Shown in pieces: positions 15,894-24,350 of a stretch of DNA of 46,512 bases (position 1 is the stretch's first letter; each line of letters starts with the position of its first letter). Source of the stretch: Spirochaetales bacterium (GTDB lineage Bacteria > Spirochaetota > Spirochaetia > Sphaerochaetales > Sphaerochaetaceae). The stretch is taken from the NCBI GenBank assembly GCA_022788185.1, contig JALEVV010000013.1, forward strand, positions 1 to 46,512, read 5' to 3'. The position numbers were made by a program, and so were the translations under genes. Below the pieces are notes generated by a model. The model was not told where the DNA came from and made no database searches. It worked only from the letters and a program-made list of their open reading frames with translations.

Positions 15894-16706
15894 ATGTGGA
15901 CACTTGATACTTTTATCATATCTTTTTTCATCTACAGTTTCATCGGCTGGTGCTGCGAGGTCGTATACTGCTCGGTTCCGAAGAAGAGATTCGTGAACAG
16001 GGGCTTTCTGTTCGGACCGTACCTTCCCATCTATGGTTCGGGCGCAATGGTCGTGCTAACATTGCTCAGACCGTTTCATGACAGATGGTACCTGGTATTC
16101 ATCTTCGGTGTCATTTCAACAAGTATCATTGAGTATGTCACATCATGGGCGCTTGAGAAGATCTTCAAGGTAAAACTCTGGGACTACTCTAACCATCCGA
16201 TAAACATAAACGGAAGGGTGTGCGAGCTCAACTCAACTCTCTTCGGCCTGCTGTCCCTCTTCCTTGTATACGTTGCCGATAAGCCAGTGAGCGCATGGGT
16301 TGCGAAGATTTCCGATTTCTGGCTTGAACCGCTTGCAATGCTCATAGTTGCGGTTCTCTCAGCAGACTTTGCCACATCCGTTGTCAAGATGAGTGCCTTC
16401 AGGAAGGCAGTTGATGACTTCAACAGGATCAGGAATGAGTATGAGGCCAGGATCAGGGCAATGGTCAGTGAAAACCAGGAGAACGTGGCCTTCATCAGGG
16501 AGCGCTTTGCCCATGAGCTTGAGGCTGTACGCAACAGGTCCTACAGGAACACAAGACGTATCTTCAACTCCAACCCGACCCTTACTGCCCGCGCTGACAT
16601 GAAGCAGAACCTGCAGAACGTCAGGAAGAGCATAGAGGAAAGAACACAGAAGCTTAAGGAACTAAAGCTTCAGAGAAAGGCGGAAAAGCATGGTAAATCT
16701 GAATGA
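15894..16706 (+). CDS. PF06541-family membrane protein (putative CmpB/YmcB-like)
   Basis: About five hydrophobic segments fill the first 170 residues, with the family hallmarks FIGWCCEVVYCSVPKKRFVNRG near the start, FGPYLPIYGSGA, and later an EYVTSWALEKIF stretch. The last 90 residues are a charged, probably coiled-coil cytoplasmic tail. The family is often labelled a putative ABC permease, but its function is not established. I use the ATG at 15894 with AGAGG 5 bases upstream (270 residues), not the TTG at 15849. That TTG is part of a TTGACA that may be the -35 box. The next gene overlaps the end by 17 bases. Confidence 0.85.
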   Translation: MWTLDTFIISFFIYSFIGWCCEVVYCSVPKKRFVNRGFLFGPYLPIYGSGAMVVLTLLRPFHDRWYLVFIFGVISTSIIEYVTSWALEKIFKVKLWDYSNHPININGRVCELNSTLFGLLSLFLVYVADKPVSAWVAKISDFWLEPLAMLIVAVLSADFATSVVKMSAFRKAVDDFNRIRNEYEARIRAMVSENQENVAFIRERFAHELEAVRNRSYRNTRRIFNSNPTLTARADMKQNLQNVRKSIEERTQKLKELKLQRKAEKHGKSE

Positions 16707-17361
16707 TGTCAGAGATGAAATAAAGGAATATGCCCCTTCGGTGGAGCTTATGGCGGTCAGCAAGACCCATCCCTATGAGGCGGTACTGGAGTGTTATGAC
16801 CTCGGTCAGCGCCTATTCGGGGAAAACAGGGTACAGGAAGTGGCTGAGAAGTTCCCTCCGAAGGCAGAGCGGCCGGAAGGAATGTATGTGGCCCTCATAG
16901 GGCACCTTCAGTCCAATAAGGTCAGGAAGGTCCTTCCCCTTGTGGACAGGATCGACAGCGTCGACTCCATTGCCCTTATGGATAAGCTTGAAAGGGAGCT
17001 TTCCGGGAATGACAGGGTCCTTGACATCCTTTTTGAGGTCAATGCGTCCGGTGAGGCGCAGAAGAGCGGGTTTGAAAGTGACGATGCGCTTTTTGAGGCA
17101 GTAAAACATCTTCCTGAGGTTCCCCATCTTAATCTCAGGGGCCTCATGACGGTAGGTCCCCTGGGAAACGACAGGGATGCAAACATCAGATGTTTTTCCC
17201 ATGTGAGACAGCTCTATGATAAAATAAGGGATGAATATGGCATCAGCCTCGACATTCTCTCGATGGGCATGAGCGGCGACTGGAAGGAAGCCTGTGACTG
17301 CGGTTCCACTGAGGTCAGGATCGGGACCGCCATATTCGGGAAACGGAGTTACGATGTTTAA
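16690..17361 (+). CDS. YggS-family pyridoxal-phosphate homeostasis protein
   Basis: A PLP-binding, alanine-racemase-fold protein of the YggS/PROSC family that balances PLP and amino-acid/keto-acid levels; no enzymatic reaction is established. The PLP lysine is Lys25 in AVSKTHP. The other signatures are LFGENRVQE, IGHLQSNK, VNASGEAQKSGF, GLMTVGP and the phosphate-binding SMGMSGD followed by RIGTAIFG. The length of 223 residues is typical. It overlaps both neighbours, by 17 bases upstream and 8 bases downstream. Confidence 0.96.
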   Translation: MVNLNDVRDEIKEYAPSVELMAVSKTHPYEAVLECYDLGQRLFGENRVQEVAEKFPPKAERPEGMYVALIGHLQSNKVRKVLPLVDRIDSVDSIALMDKLERELSGNDRVLDILFEVNASGEAQKSGFESDDALFEAVKHLPEVPHLNLRGLMTVGPLGNDRDANIRCFSHVRQLYDKIRDEYGISLDILSMGMSGDWKEACDCGSTEVRIGTAIFGKRSYDV

Positions 17362-17683
17362 AAGACTCATCCTGATGATACTGATCGCTGCCATTGCGCT
17401 ATCCCCCCTTACCGCCGAGGCGGAGCTCTCCTATGAACCATATGGTGAAAAGGAGTTCCCGATCTGGACGATGCAGCTGAGAAGGGCTGAGTCCATCTTC
17501 TTCGGCTCCCTGGTTCTCACGCTTCCCATCACATCCCTGGTCTGGTCCCTCTGTGAAAACGGAGGCCTGATTCCGAAAATTGAGGACCCGATGAAGAGGT
17601 TCTTTGCCCAGGCAGGAGCCGCCTCCCTGATCTCAGTGGGGATTTCCACTGCTGACTGGATAATAGGTGAGGTACAGTCTTGA
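17354..17683 (+). CDS. Small exported or membrane protein of unknown function
   Basis: The start is the ATG at 17354, with CGGAG 5 bases upstream and overlapping the yggS end. It gives 109 residues beginning with a signal peptide-like stretch (MFKRLILMILIAAIALS, cleavage plausible after TAEA). A second hydrophobic segment lies near residues 52-65 and a third near 88-105, so it may stay in the inner membrane. I recognise no family. It is locked between yggS and the pseudouridine synthase, whose TTG start overlaps its stop by 4 bases. Confidence 0.75.
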   Translation: MFKRLILMILIAAIALSPLTAEAELSYEPYGEKEFPIWTMQLRRAESIFFGSLVLTLPITSLVWSLCENGGLIPKIEDPMKRFFAQAGAASLISVGISTADWIIGEVQS

Positions 17684-18594
17684 GGGAGGAAAAGAGCGTA
17701 AGCTTCATCAGTCAGACATCAGGACGTGTCGACAGGGCATCGGATGATGTTCCGAGAAGTGTTTTTTCCCTTCCCGAGACGGTAATTACCGTAAATGGCC
17801 GCACTGTGAAGAAAAGCCAGAAGGTGAGGGAAGGGGACAGTGTTACCGTTACCTGGACAGAGGAGGTCTTTGCCGGACTTGAGGCCGAGGACATACAGCT
17901 TAAGGTAATCTATGAGGATGATGCCATCCTCGTCATAGACAAGCCATCGGGCATGAACGTTCATCCCGGGGCCGGGTGTCCGGGCGGTACGGTCGCCAAC
18001 GCCCTGCTTTTCCGCTATGGCGATGATTTCCAGACCCAGGACGATGAGGAAGGGGAACTACGTCCCGGTATCGTCCACCGACTGGACAAGGATACCAGCG
18101 GGGTGCTCATCACTGCCAAGACAAGGGAAGCCCATACGGCGCTTGCCAGGCAGTTTGCCGCCCATACCAACGAAAAGGTATATATAGCCATATGTAAGGG
18201 ATTATTTGAGCGGAAGCGGGGCACGATTGACAGAAACATCGTCCGAAATGAGAAAAACCGTAAGACCTTCACTGTGACCGATTCGGCTGACAGGGGAAAG
18301 AGTGCCGTTACCCACTACACGGTTCTGAGGCAGTTTGAAGGCTATGCCTTCGTCCGGATCAGGATAGAGACGGGACGGACCCATCAGATCAGGGTGCACA
18401 TGCAGAGCATCGGTCACCCCGTACTGGGCGACCCGATCTACTCGAGAAAGGATGAGAGGTTCGACATACCACTGGCGCTGCATGCGGCAATGCTTACAAT
18501 AGATCATCCTGTAACCGGTGAGAGGATGACCTTCAGGGCAAAGCTTCCTGAAAGGATCAGGGATACGGTACTGAGACTCAGCGGAAAAAGGTAA
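17680..18594 (+). CDS. RluD-family 23S rRNA pseudouridine synthase
   Basis: Isomerises uridines in rRNA to pseudouridine. The N-terminus is an S4-type RNA-binding domain (about 16-57, with VNGRTVKKSQKVREGD) that looks a few residues shorter than usual. The catalytic domain has DKPSGMNVHP and HRLDKDTSG with catalytic Asp136, and later GRTHQIRVHM. The length of 304 residues fits RluD/RluC. The start is a TTG with GAGG 7 bases upstream, overlapping the preceding stop as TTGA; no ATG would preserve the S4 domain. Which uridines are modified cannot be told. Confidence 0.93.
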   Translation: MREEKSVSFISQTSGRVDRASDDVPRSVFSLPETVITVNGRTVKKSQKVREGDSVTVTWTEEVFAGLEAEDIQLKVIYEDDAILVIDKPSGMNVHPGAGCPGGTVANALLFRYGDDFQTQDDEEGELRPGIVHRLDKDTSGVLITAKTREAHTALARQFAAHTNEKVYIAICKGLFERKRGTIDRNIVRNEKNRKTFTVTDSADRGKSAVTHYTVLRQFEGYAFVRIRIETGRTHQIRVHMQSIGHPVLGDPIYSRKDERFDIPLALHAAMLTIDHPVTGERMTFRAKLPERIRDTVLRLSGKR

Positions 18595-19126
18595 AACGCT
18601 TTTCCAGGGCGATGGTGGAAGCAGGTCCGTGTCCCGGATAGATGCATGTCTCATCGGGAAGGCTCATAATCTTTTCCTCTATCCCGAGACGGAGATCCTT
18701 CTCATGTCTCAGCGTGCGGCCTGCTCCGGGTTTCACGTCACCTGCAAAGACGTTATCCCCGATCAGGTAAACTAGACTGTCCGGTGAGTGCCCCGGGATG
18801 TGGAGCACTCTTACGGAAAGAGTTCCGCACATTGCCCGTTCCTGTCCTGCAAGAGATACCGTCTGCACGCCCCTGACGGAAGAAAGATAAGAAAACACCT
18901 TCACACTGTAAATCCTCTGCAGCTTCAGCAGACCTGAGACATGATGCTCATGGGCATGGGTGAGGAAAACGCCCTGAAGCCTGTACTTCCCATCTTCGAT
19001 AAAATCGATCATGGCCATGTCCACGTCGGTGCAGTCGATCAGAATGGCATCACGGCTCTCCTCATCGGTAACTATGTAGTTGTTGGTTATTCCGAATGAC
19101 TGGAAGAAGGGATTGACGGTAATCAT
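18578..19126 (-). CDS. Metallo-beta-lactamase-fold hydrolase (glyoxalase II-like) with a substituted metal ligand
   Basis: A 182-residue MBL-fold protein like small glyoxalase-II-type hydrolases. The metal-site residues are His57, His59, His62, His113, Asp130 and His166. The usual THxHxDH motif is here THAHEHH, so the Asp ligand of the second metal is replaced by His61. The rest (IPGHSPDSLVYL, FAGDVKPG, YPGHGP) is conventional. The start overlaps the pentapeptide gene by 4 bases. The 3' end overlaps the convergent synthase gene by 17 bases. The substrate is unknown. Confidence 0.88.
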   Translation of the reverse strand: MITVNPFFQSFGITNNYIVTDEESRDAILIDCTDVDMAMIDFIEDGKYRLQGVFLTHAHEHHVSGLLKLQRIYSVKVFSYLSSVRGVQTVSLAGQERAMCGTLSVRVLHIPGHSPDSLVYLIGDNVFAGDVKPGAGRTLRHEKDLRLGIEEKIMSLPDETCIYPGHGPASTIALEKRFTFFR

Positions 19127-19560
19127 CTTCCATCCCCGTCAAAAAAAGCTTCATCCGGATCTGAGTACCTGAATGAGATCGCAGTAAGATCTGATTTCCT
19201 GAAGTCGGTGCGCTTCAGCAGGCAGTCCTCAAAGAGTGTGTTTCTTATCCGGCAATTTGTGAAGTCCGAAAAGAAGATCTGGCATGCGGAAAAGTCCGAA
19301 TCGGTTATTTCCGATCCCCTGAAATTGGAAATCAGCAGTGAAGAGCCCGTAAACGAGCACCCTTTCATGACGGAAGAGGCAAGCACTGAATATCTCATTT
19401 CGCAATCGAGGAAGGTGCAGTTTTCAAAAGTGCACGATATGAAGTGGGCATCGGAAATCAGGGCCCTGTCAAAGGAGCACTCTCTGAAAATGCCGTTCTT
19501 CATTCTTTCGTGGGAAAAATCCCTGGAAGTGTAATCCTGCCTTAAGAACACGCTCTGCAT
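19123..19560 (-). CDS. Pentapeptide-repeat protein
   Basis: The chain of 145 residues is built almost wholly of five-residue repeats with a central Phe/Leu, for example CSFDR, ALISD, AHFIS, CTFEN, CTFLD and SDFSA, SDFTN, TDFRK. This predicts a right-handed quadrilateral beta-helix. Some members mimic DNA and protect gyrase, but most have no known role. No ribosome site is visible. A consensus-like promoter places the transcription start at the A of the ATG. It is co-transcribed with the MBL hydrolase. Confidence 0.9.
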   Translation of the reverse strand: MQSVFLRQDYTSRDFSHERMKNGIFRECSFDRALISDAHFISCTFENCTFLDCEMRYSVLASSVMKGCSFTGSSLLISNFRGSEITDSDFSACQIFFSDFTNCRIRNTLFEDCLLKRTDFRKSDLTAISFRYSDPDEAFFDGDGR

Positions 19561-19566
19561 GATGCG

Positions 19567-19618
19567 ACTTTATTATCTTTCCCATGTGTTGTCAACTTCA
19601 GCCCTAACGGGTTAAAAT
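19567..19618. promoter_or_regulatory. Back-to-back divergent promoters with overlapping -35 boxes
   Basis: For the minus-strand pentapeptide gene: TTGACA (19590-19595), 17 bases, TAAAGT (19567-19572), then 6 bases to the ATG. For plus-strand rsgA: TTGTCA (19589-19594), 18 bases, TAAAAT (19613-19618), then 8 bases to the ATG. The two -35 boxes occupy the same 7 bases on opposite strands. Neither gene has a ribosome site, which suggests leaderless transcripts. Confidence 0.55.
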
Positions 19619-19626
19619 CACCACAT

Positions 19627-20559
19627 ATGACTGGCAGTATCAGAAGGGCGATAAATAATCTATACACGGTTTTCTCCGAGGACGGCAGGATTTACAGCTG
19701 CAGGATAAAGGGCAAGAAGCTGCCCCTGGAGGAGTATGAGTACAACCCGCTCGCGGTTGGGGATAACGTGGAGTTCACGCCATACAGTGAAAACGAAGGA
19801 CTCATAACGAGGAGGCTTGAGCGCAGGAGCGTCTTCAGACGGTGGAACATCAAGCTGGAAAAGAATCAGACAATTGCGGCCAACATGGATCAGGTTGCAA
19901 TCGTGACCAGTGCCGACTGTCCTCCCTTCAGACCACGTTTCCTTGACAGGGCACTGGCGTGTTCATCGGGGTGTGAGCGGATAATCGTCATGAATAAGTG
20001 CGACTATGACATCACCGAGTTCGAGTTTGAACGCTGGGGACTCTATCACAGGCTGGGGTACAGGATCATTGCGGTAAGCGCCGCAACCGGTGAGAACATT
20101 GAGGAGCTTAAGGAAATGCTCCGGGGTAAGACCACTGCATTCGTGGGCCAGTCCGGTGTGGGAAAGTCCACGCTTGTGAATCTTATCACCGAGCCGGAGG
20201 TGCTTCAGGCTACCTGTGAGATCTCTGAAAAGTATCAGAGGGGAAGGCATACCACGAACCATGCGCTCTGGCTGGAAAAGGATGATATCAGGATTATTGA
20301 CACTCCGGGAGTCAGGGAGCTGCTTGTTCCCCTTGAGGATTATTCCCTCCTTTCGGCTTCATTCCCCGAATTCGCACGCTTTGAGTGTGCCTTCAGCGGT
20401 TGTACCCACACCGATGAACCCGACTGCGGCGTCAGGGAGGCAGTGGAGGAGGAAGAAATCGACTTTGACCGATATGAGTCATACCTTCACATGTATGAGA
20501 GCCTGAAGGAGCGCTCTCCCCAGTGGGCCAGAACGAAGTTCAGGAAGAATAAACAATGA
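19627..20559 (+). CDS. rsgA: Ribosome small-subunit biogenesis GTPase RsgA
   Basis: A circularly permuted GTPase that checks 30S maturation. An OB-like N-terminal domain (about 1-75) precedes the permuted motifs: G4 NKCD at 123-126, P-loop GQSGVGKS at 174-181, G2-region RHTTNH at 207-212 and DTPG at 225-228. The C-terminal zinc knuckle uses Cys254, Cys259, His261 and Cys267. The length of 310 residues is normal. The stop overlaps mutS2 by 4 bases. There is no Shine-Dalgarno before the ATG, and the -10 box lies 8 bases upstream. Confidence 0.97.
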   Translation: MTGSIRRAINNLYTVFSEDGRIYSCRIKGKKLPLEEYEYNPLAVGDNVEFTPYSENEGLITRRLERRSVFRRWNIKLEKNQTIAANMDQVAIVTSADCPPFRPRFLDRALACSSGCERIIVMNKCDYDITEFEFERWGLYHRLGYRIIAVSAATGENIEELKEMLRGKTTAFVGQSGVGKSTLVNLITEPEVLQATCEISEKYQRGRHTTNHALWLEKDDIRIIDTPGVRELLVPLEDYSLLSASFPEFARFECAFSGCTHTDEPDCGVREAVEEEEIDFDRYESYLHMYESLKERSPQWARTKFRKNKQ

Positions 20560-22832
20560 ACGACAATACCATACGTGATCTTGAAATAGATGAAATACTC
20601 TCCCTTATCGCCCACTGTTCGGTTTCCGACAGCGGCAGGAAGAGGATAAATCCCTCTGCCTTCACGGATGATGAGGCAGTAATCTCATCAAGGGCAGACA
20701 GGATAGGCGAGATAATAAACACAGTAGCGGAAAAAGGTTACTTCAGCTCTTACTTCGTTTCCCTGGAGAGTCTTTTCTCATTTACCGGCTCAGCATGTTA
20801 TCAGGGGAAGGATATTTATGCCTGCGGATCTTTCCTTCAGGCACTTAAGCACCTTGAGTCCTACCTGGATAAGGTAATGATGGACACTGAGCTGGGAAAA
20901 CTTGCAAAGGACATTCTGGAAGCCGTAGATGAAGCAGGGCTCGTGAAGGAAACCCACCCGCTTCTGTATCCTCTCTACAGAAAGGCTGAGGAAGTCAGAC
21001 AGAAACGTCAGATTTACTCCCAGAGTTTTCTCTCTGAGCATCAGGATGCGGCTCAGAACCTCAATGCGGTGTACAGGAACGAAAGGGTCGTTCTCCCGAT
21101 CAGAAGGGAAAAAAGGGGAGAAGTGAGCGGTTACATTCAGGGTGCCTCCCAGTCTGGAGGAACGCTCTACATCGAGCCTTTTGAGCTTGTCGATCTCAAT
21201 AACCAGGTCACACTGGCCGAGGATGAGATAAACAGGATGAAGCACCAGATCCTGCTGGAGCTTTCCGAGAGGATAAGATCGAGAATACCTACCATTAAGA
21301 AAGCCGATGAACGTGTTGCAGATTTCGACTTTCACTATGCGGCCGCACTCTTCATCATAAAATCTTCTTCAAAAAGGATTTCTTCCGGGCCTTCAATATC
21401 CCTGATAAATGCAAGGCACCCGCTGCTTGGAAAGAGGGCGGTTCCCATAACGCTTTCACTTGCGGAGGGAATAAGGGCGGTGGTCCTTTCCGGTGCCAAC
21501 GCAGGCGGTAAGACCGTCTCCATGAAGACTGCCGCAGTGGCGGTCTTCCTCAGGCAGCTCACCGGGTATGCACCGTGCGATGAGGCATCGGTTCTTCCCA
21601 CCTTCTCTGCCATATACACCGATATCGGTGACGGTCAGTCGATCAGCGACAGCTTCTCCACCTTCAGCCATCACATGGCCAATGTGGCAGCCATTACCTC
21701 GGCATCCGACGAAAGAAGCCTCATCCTTCTTGATGAGCTTGGAAGCGGAACCGATCCCGAGGAGGGAGCGGCGCTCACCATCGCCCTGCTTGATTACCTC
21801 TCAGCCAGGGGTGCGACCGTCTTCACCACATCCCACTACGGGGTTGTAAAGATGCATGCCTGGTCCAGTGAAGTGATGATGAATGCCAGCATGGAGTTTG
21901 ACGAGAGATCGGAAAAGCCCACTTACCGGATCATCTCCGGTCTTCCAGGGGAAAGCCACGCAATAGAAACCGCAAAGCGTATGGGCCTTCCGAAGGCCGT
22001 CATCTCAGCTGCCAGGGATAACATCGGAAAGGGCGCCAATGTCACGAAGCTCATGAACGAGCTTGCAGGCAGGAACAGGGCCCTTGACCGGAAGATCACC
22101 CAGCTGGAGCTGGAAAAAAGGGCGCTGGCCGCCAGGGAGAAGGAAGCTGAGAGGAAGGCGGAAGAATATGATGAACTCACAAGGCGCCTTCAGAAGGAGG
22201 GTGCCGGTGATATCAGTGCCTTCCTCAGTGAGTCCAGGAAAGAGCTTGAAAAACTCGTTCACGATGTTTCCACGGGAAAGCTGACTAAGGAAAAGACAAA
22301 AAACGTGAAGGCATTCCTGCAGAAGGTCTCAGAAAAATCAGATGAGGCTGATAGGGAGAAGCAGCGCCTTGAACAGGAGGAAATCGAGAGAATCGACATC
22401 TCTTACAGTGTCGGTGACGACGTATACTGCGGCTCCTACGACAGACGCGGCGTCATTCTGAGGGATGAGGGAAAGGGCAGGTATCTTGTGTCCGTGGGAG
22501 CCATGAAGATGACGCTCACCAAAAAGGACCTGAAGCCGGCGCCACGGGAGGAATTCAAAGCCTCCTCCACCTACAGGATATCGGCAGTCAGGCCCCATGC
22601 CGTGCTGGATGTAAGGGGCAAGACACTGAAGGAGACGCTGGAAATCCTCGATACCCAGATAGAAGGGTGTCTTGTGCACTCCCTCTCATCCTTTGCCATA
22701 ATCCACGGCTACGGGGACGGAATTCTTTCCCGAGGCATTCATGACTATCTGAAAAAACAGAAGGATGTGAAGGATTACCGTTTCGCCGCCCCGGAGGACG
22801 GCGGAATGGGAAAGACTTACGTTTTCTTCTGA
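20556..22832 (+). CDS. mutS2: MutS2 endonuclease / ribosome-splitting ATPase
   Basis: A MutS-family ATPase without the mismatch-recognition domain. It is known to suppress homologous recombination in some bacteria and to rescue collided ribosomes in others (RqcU). Walker A GANAGGKT lies near residue 313 and Walker B LILLDELGSGTDPEE near 389. A coiled-coil region follows (about 500-620) and a C-terminal Smr domain from about 685, with LDVRGKTLKE and the catalytic HGYGDG. The length of 758 residues is typical. It is translationally coupled to rsgA by an ATGA overlap. Confidence 0.96.
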   Translation: MNDNTIRDLEIDEILSLIAHCSVSDSGRKRINPSAFTDDEAVISSRADRIGEIINTVAEKGYFSSYFVSLESLFSFTGSACYQGKDIYACGSFLQALKHLESYLDKVMMDTELGKLAKDILEAVDEAGLVKETHPLLYPLYRKAEEVRQKRQIYSQSFLSEHQDAAQNLNAVYRNERVVLPIRREKRGEVSGYIQGASQSGGTLYIEPFELVDLNNQVTLAEDEINRMKHQILLELSERIRSRIPTIKKADERVADFDFHYAAALFIIKSSSKRISSGPSISLINARHPLLGKRAVPITLSLAEGIRAVVLSGANAGGKTVSMKTAAVAVFLRQLTGYAPCDEASVLPTFSAIYTDIGDGQSISDSFSTFSHHMANVAAITSASDERSLILLDELGSGTDPEEGAALTIALLDYLSARGATVFTTSHYGVVKMHAWSSEVMMNASMEFDERSEKPTYRIISGLPGESHAIETAKRMGLPKAVISAARDNIGKGANVTKLMNELAGRNRALDRKITQLELEKRALAAREKEAERKAEEYDELTRRLQKEGAGDISAFLSESRKELEKLVHDVSTGKLTKEKTKNVKAFLQKVSEKSDEADREKQRLEQEEIERIDISYSVGDDVYCGSYDRRGVILRDEGKGRYLVSVGAMKMTLTKKDLKPAPREEFKASSTYRISAVRPHAVLDVRGKTLKETLEILDTQIEGCLVHSLSSFAIIHGYGDGILSRGIHDYLKKQKDVKDYRFAAPEDGGMGKTYVFF

Positions 22833-23683
22833 GGAAGCTGGGCCAGAAGCACGGCGGCAAAGACTATCGCACAGCCTGCAAGCTCCTTTGCACTGAGTTT
22901 GTCGGAGAGGATGAGCCAGGCGGCAAGTACGCTGAAGACGCTTTCAAGGGAGAGCACGAGAGTCGCCACCGTCGGGTGGATGTACTTCTGTGCAACCACC
23001 TGAAGGGTGTATGCAATGCCGCAGGAGAAAACGCCCGCATAGAGGACCGGAACGGCTGCCTTCATTATTTGGCTGATGCTGATCGTCTCTGTTAAAATGG
23101 CACCTATAAGGCATATGATGCCGCTTGTGAAGAACTGAAGGCATGAGAGCGTGATCCCGTCCACATCGGTGAATCGGTCAATGACAATGATGTGGATGGC
23201 GAAGAAAATGGCACAGATCAGAAGGTAGAGGTCTCCCTTTTCGATCCTGAAGGTGTCTCCGATGCAGAGCAGGTACATGCCTGCAATGGCGATAAGGGCA
23301 TAGAGGAAGATCTTCCTGTTTACCTTTCTTCCCATAAGAAGAAGGATAATGGGCACGAAGATGTTGTAAAGGGATGTGATGAAGCCTCCCTTTCCGGCAC
23401 CTGAGTACTGGACTCCGATCTGCTGGACGACGGAGGCAACTGCCAGTGCTGTTCCGCAGGCGGCACCTGCCAGGACTGTCCTCTTATCATCCTTTGCGCT
23501 TATCTTTCTTCCCTTACGGTTTTTCATGACGAAGGGAACAAGAACCAGTGAGCCTATGAAGAAGCGGGTGAAGTTGAAGGTGAAGGGTCCGAGGAAATCA
23601 CTTGAGACATCCTGGGCGACAAACGAACAGCCCCAGATCAGGGCTGTCAGCAGCAGAAGAAGAGTTGCGGTTTTTCTGTTCAT
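22817..23683 (-). CDS. EamA/DMT-family transporter
   Basis: A 288-residue drug/metabolite transporter with ten hydrophobic segments in two EamA repeats. The first begins LLLLLTALIWGCSFVAQD and the second LYLLICAIFFAIHIIVIDRF. The substrate cannot be told; relatives export amino acids or other metabolites. I use the ATG at 23683, which overlaps the acetyltransferase stop as ATGA, rather than the upstream GTG. No ribosome site is seen, which agrees with translational coupling. The 3' end overlaps mutS2 by 16 bases. Confidence 0.9.
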   Translation of the reverse strand: MNRKTATLLLLLTALIWGCSFVAQDVSSDFLGPFTFNFTRFFIGSLVLVPFVMKNRKGRKISAKDDKRTVLAGAACGTALAVASVVQQIGVQYSGAGKGGFITSLYNIFVPIILLLMGRKVNRKIFLYALIAIAGMYLLCIGDTFRIEKGDLYLLICAIFFAIHIIVIDRFTDVDGITLSCLQFFTSGIICLIGAILTETISISQIMKAAVPVLYAGVFSCGIAYTLQVVAQKYIHPTVATLVLSLESVFSVLAAWLILSDKLSAKELAGCAIVFAAVLLAQLPQKKT

Positions 23684-24234
23684 GAATGTGGAATATACCA
23701 CTGTCGGCGGAAAAAATCATCCTTACTCATGATGTATATGATGAGATCAATCTCCCTTCCATCAGGTGAGAGACCGAAGTGGGGGATGTGTCCGGTTTGC
23801 GTGAAGCCAAGTCTTTCTATCACCTTCCTGCTGTCATCGTTGAAGGAAAAGTGCTCGACGCTGATGTATTCGAGCTGAAGCTCCTCAAAGCCGAAGCGCA
23901 TCAGAGTGACGGCGGCTTCATGCATGTACCCCTGATGGCGGTAGGACGATCCAAGGTAATATCCCAGTGCCATCACCCTGTCATTTTTGCGAAGCGTATC
24001 CCGGTGAAGGGATATGTTTCCGATTATCTTCCCGTCACACTTTCTCTCGATCGCAAAGGCCTTTTCATCGGGATTCCCAGTGAGAATCTTCCTTATAACG
24101 TTAAGGGACTCATCTTCGTTCTGATGAACCGCCCATCCGCATGGAGGACCCACCAGGGGATCCTTCGCGATCTCAAAGAGGGCAGGGGCATCATCATCCG
24201 TCCAAGATCTTAAAACAAGTCTTTCACTTTCCAT
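23680..24234 (-). CDS. GNAT-family N-acetyltransferase (RimJ/RimL-like)
   Basis: Transfers an acetyl group from acetyl-CoA, in this subgroup often to protein N-termini or small amines. The 184 residues start with the typical SERLVLRSWTDDDA and continue with IGNISLHRD. The acetyl-CoA loop region is LGSSYRHQGYMHEA, and the C-terminal conserved piece is FNDDSRKVIERLGF. It is the first gene of a two-gene transcript with the EamA transporter, a pairing that would fit modification and export of a metabolite, though that is speculative. Its promoter overlaps that of the divergent aconitase X operon. Confidence 0.9.
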   Translation of the reverse strand: MESERLVLRSWTDDDAPALFEIAKDPLVGPPCGWAVHQNEDESLNVIRKILTGNPDEKAFAIERKCDGKIIGNISLHRDTLRKNDRVMALGYYLGSSYRHQGYMHEAAVTLMRFGFEELQLEYISVEHFSFNDDSRKVIERLGFTQTGHIPHFGLSPDGREIDLIIYIMSKDDFFRRQWYIPHS

Positions 24235-24262
24235 TTCATCATAATATTCCTCTGTGTCTCTA

Positions 24263-24330
24263 TGGACAATATCAGTATTGGATATATAATGTAATTATCT
24301 TTTCTGACATTTTTCACTGAATTGTCAGAA
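24263..24330. promoter_or_regulatory. Divergent promoters and inverted repeat before aconitase X
   Basis: On plus, TGGACA (24263-24268), 16 bases, TATAAT (24285-24290) precede the aconitase X operon. On minus, TTACAT (24289-24294), 17 bases, TATTGT (24266-24271) precede the acetyltransferase gene. The two promoters occupy the same 30 bases. An 8-base inverted repeat TTCTGACA/TGTCAGAA (24302-24309 and 24323-24330) lies just after the plus-strand start, as a candidate operator or leader hairpin. Confidence 0.5.
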
Positions 24331-24350
24331 GACGAGATAGGAGAGACAAT

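Noticed and set aside
22817-24234. GNAT plus EamA as a toxin-antitoxin or resistance cassette
   Set aside because: Both are common housekeeping families with ATGA coupling and no mobile-element context.
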